64,000 nt of DNA from Bradyrhizobiaceae bacterium (GTDB lineage: Bacteria; Pseudomonadota; Alphaproteobacteria; Rhizobiales; Xanthobacteraceae), in NCBI GenBank assembly GCA_947479905.1, contig CANKBJ010000003.1:1-64000 (forward strand). The letters run 5' to 3'. A program made the position numbers and the translations under genes. The notes below the pieces were generated by a model. The model was not told the DNA's origin, did not search any database, and saw only the letters and a list, made by a program, of their open reading frames with translations. Below, in pieces: positions 62,472 to 64,000 of the stretch (positions are counted from its first letter, which is position 1; each line of letters begins with the position of its first letter).

Positions 62472-62900
62472 ATGGGCGTTAAACTCGACCACGGCGGCGA
62501 CGATCTCGAAGAGGTTCACGAGATCAATGTCACGCCGTTCATCGACGTCATCCTGGTTCTGCTGATCATCTTCATGATCGCGGCGCCTCTGGCGACTGTG
62601 GATATTTCGGTTGACCTGCCGTCGGCCAATGCCGCGCCTAATCCGCGCCCCGACAAGCCATTGTTCCTGACGCTCAAGTCCGACCTGAGCCTCGCGCTCG
62701 ACAACGACACCATTGCCCGCCCGGCGCTGAACGCATCGCTCGACCGCGCCACGTCCGGCGACAAACAGCAGCGCGTCTTCCTGCGCGCCGACAAGACCGT
62801 GCCCTACGGCGAACTGATGCTGCTGATGAACGATTTGCGCGCCGCAGGCTACCTGCATGTCGCTCTGGTCGGCCTTGACGCAGAAAAGGCCGTTCCGTGA
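62472..62900 (+). CDS. exbD: biopolymer transport protein ExbD
   Basis: 142 aa; EVHEINVTPFIDVILVLLIIFMIAAPLATVDISVDLPSA. Confidence 0.95.
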   Translation: MGVKLDHGGDDLEEVHEINVTPFIDVILVLLIIFMIAAPLATVDISVDLPSANAAPNPRPDKPLFLTLKSDLSLALDNDTIARPALNASLDRATSGDKQQRVFLRADKTVPYGELMLLMNDLRAAGYLHVALVGLDAEKAVP

Positions 62901-63637
62901 TGCGCGCCGCGCCGCAGTCGCTGCGCTGGGGCGTATGCTTTGCGCTCGCTCTTGGGTTTCACGGCGCCGGCGCCGCCGCGTTGCTGGCGCGCTGGAACGA
63001 CAGTTCCGATCTTGTGGCGAACGCGCCGCTGATCATGATCGATCTCGCGCCGGTGGCGGTTGCACTAACCACGACACCAACGGAGTTGCCGCCCGACCAG
63101 GTGGAAAGCAAGCTGGTCGAACCGACTCCCGAGCCGGAAGCGCAAAAGCAACTCGTCGAGCTGCCGCCCGATCCCGCGCCGCAGCCGGAACTGACCGCTA
63201 CGCCGCCGCCGAAGTCGCCCGAGAAAAAGGTCGAAAAGAAAAAGCCGCGCCAGCGCGAGGCCAGCATTGCGCGCGCGCCCAGTACCGCCGACATCAAGGC
63301 CGATCGCGCAGCCGCGCCAACGCCCGGCGCATCGGCGCGCGATTCCGATGCGGTGCCCAACTGGAAGTCGCGGCTGGTCGCCCAGATCGAACGCAGCAAG
63401 CGCTACCCCGCCGAGGCGCAGTCGCGCGGCGAACAAGGCGTGGCGCAAGTCGCCTTCAGTGTCGACCGCGGCGGCGGCGTGCATAACGCGCGCGTCGTGC
63501 GCAGCTCCGGCTCGAGCATTCTCGATCGCGACGCGCTGGCGTGGCTTGACCGCGCACAACCCTTGCCGCCGCCGCCCGTCGAAATGCCGGGCGCTCAAAT
63601 TCCGCTCTCGGTCCCGTTGCGTTATAATCTAAGATAA
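62900..63637 (+). CDS. tonB: energy transducer TonB
   Basis: Pro-rich spacer and C-terminal NWKSRLVAQIERSKRYPAEAQSRGEQGVAQVAFSVDRGGGVHNARVVRSSGSSILDRDALAWL; ATG at 62900 overlaps the exbD stop. Confidence 0.94.
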   Translation: MRAAPQSLRWGVCFALALGFHGAGAAALLARWNDSSDLVANAPLIMIDLAPVAVALTTTPTELPPDQVESKLVEPTPEPEAQKQLVELPPDPAPQPELTATPPPKSPEKKVEKKKPRQREASIARAPSTADIKADRAAAPTPGASARDSDAVPNWKSRLVAQIERSKRYPAEAQSRGEQGVAQVAFSVDRGGGVHNARVVRSSGSSILDRDALAWLDRAQPLPPPPVEMPGAQIPLSVPLRYNLR

Positions 63638-63892
63638 TTTGATTAAACTTTTAGCGAACTGAAATAGCCTTTTCTCCCGCGATTCGGCGTGTTTTCCCTC
63701 CGGCGTTAACTATTTGCCGTATCCTTTGCATAAACAATCTCGGCCTCATCTTGCGACGGGCGCCCTCTTTCGTAAAATTGTCGCGCGGAGTTGCTACTTT
63801 TGTAGTAACTACATTTGTACATGCCTAGCGCCCGGTACTGCGAGCATGTGTAAAAAAGAAGTGGTACCGGACGTCCCGGCCCTCGTTGGGGT

Positions 63893-64000
63893 ATGAAAAT
63901 GAAACGCTCGATTGCAATTCTCATCACCTGCGCCGTCGCGGCTGGCATCGCGACGCCAACCTACGCCGCTGGCGAAAAGCGTGACGAGCGTTTCGCCAAT
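63893..64000 (+). CDS. start of a secreted protein, truncated at window end
   Basis: MKMKRSIAILITCAVAAGIATPTYAAGEKRDERFAN…, signal-peptide-like N-terminus, open to the end. Confidence 0.6.
   Translation, partial: MKMKRSIAILITCAVAAGIATPTYAAGEKRDERFAN

Overview
This 64 kb GC-rich window looks like a chromosomal segment of an alphaproteobacterium, probably Rhizobiales/Bradyrhizobiaceae-like (inferred from gene content and repeat style; not tested by search). Blocks, in order: (1) 0.2-18 kb, LPS/surface-polysaccharide genes: transaldolase-like, UDP-sugar epimerase and dehydrogenase, GT4/GT9/GT2 transferases, MraY/WecA-like transferase, hldE, hldD, waaF, kdsD/kpsF-like, a TMEM175-like channel, waaC, galE, and an MsbA-like exporter. 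(2) 18-24.8 kb, FAH-family protein, a livFGMHJ-type ABC transporter and a divergent MarR regulator. (3) 24.8-38 kb, a urea block on the minus strand, urtABCDE-ureDA-hupE/ureJ-ureBCEFG followed by an amidase, preceded by a consensus-spaced sigma-54 promoter. (4) 38-56 kb, a mosaic of small catabolic and transport modules: dihydroxyphthalate-decarboxylase-like, PIG-L/GalB-like, RraA/LigK-like, molybdopterin oxidoreductase plus flavin reductase, NitT/TauT-type ABC genes, extradiol-dioxygenase-like VOC protein, class II aldolase, an orphan Flp pilin and a Kazal-like small secreted protein. (5) 56-64 kb, a TonB-dependent siderophore uptake locus: PKHD hydroxylase, TonB receptor, PepSY protein, exbB, exbD, tonB. 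I found no tRNA, rRNA, CRISPR, transposase or phage genes. I could not confirm a clearly novel system. The most interesting unexplained signals are a duplicated start region forming a 7-codon ORF coupled to waaF, repeat elements embedded in urease genes (one supplies a stop codon, one appears to extend UreF in frame), nested dyads in divergent promoters, and the unusual ABC/class II aldolase locus at 50.6-56.1 kb.
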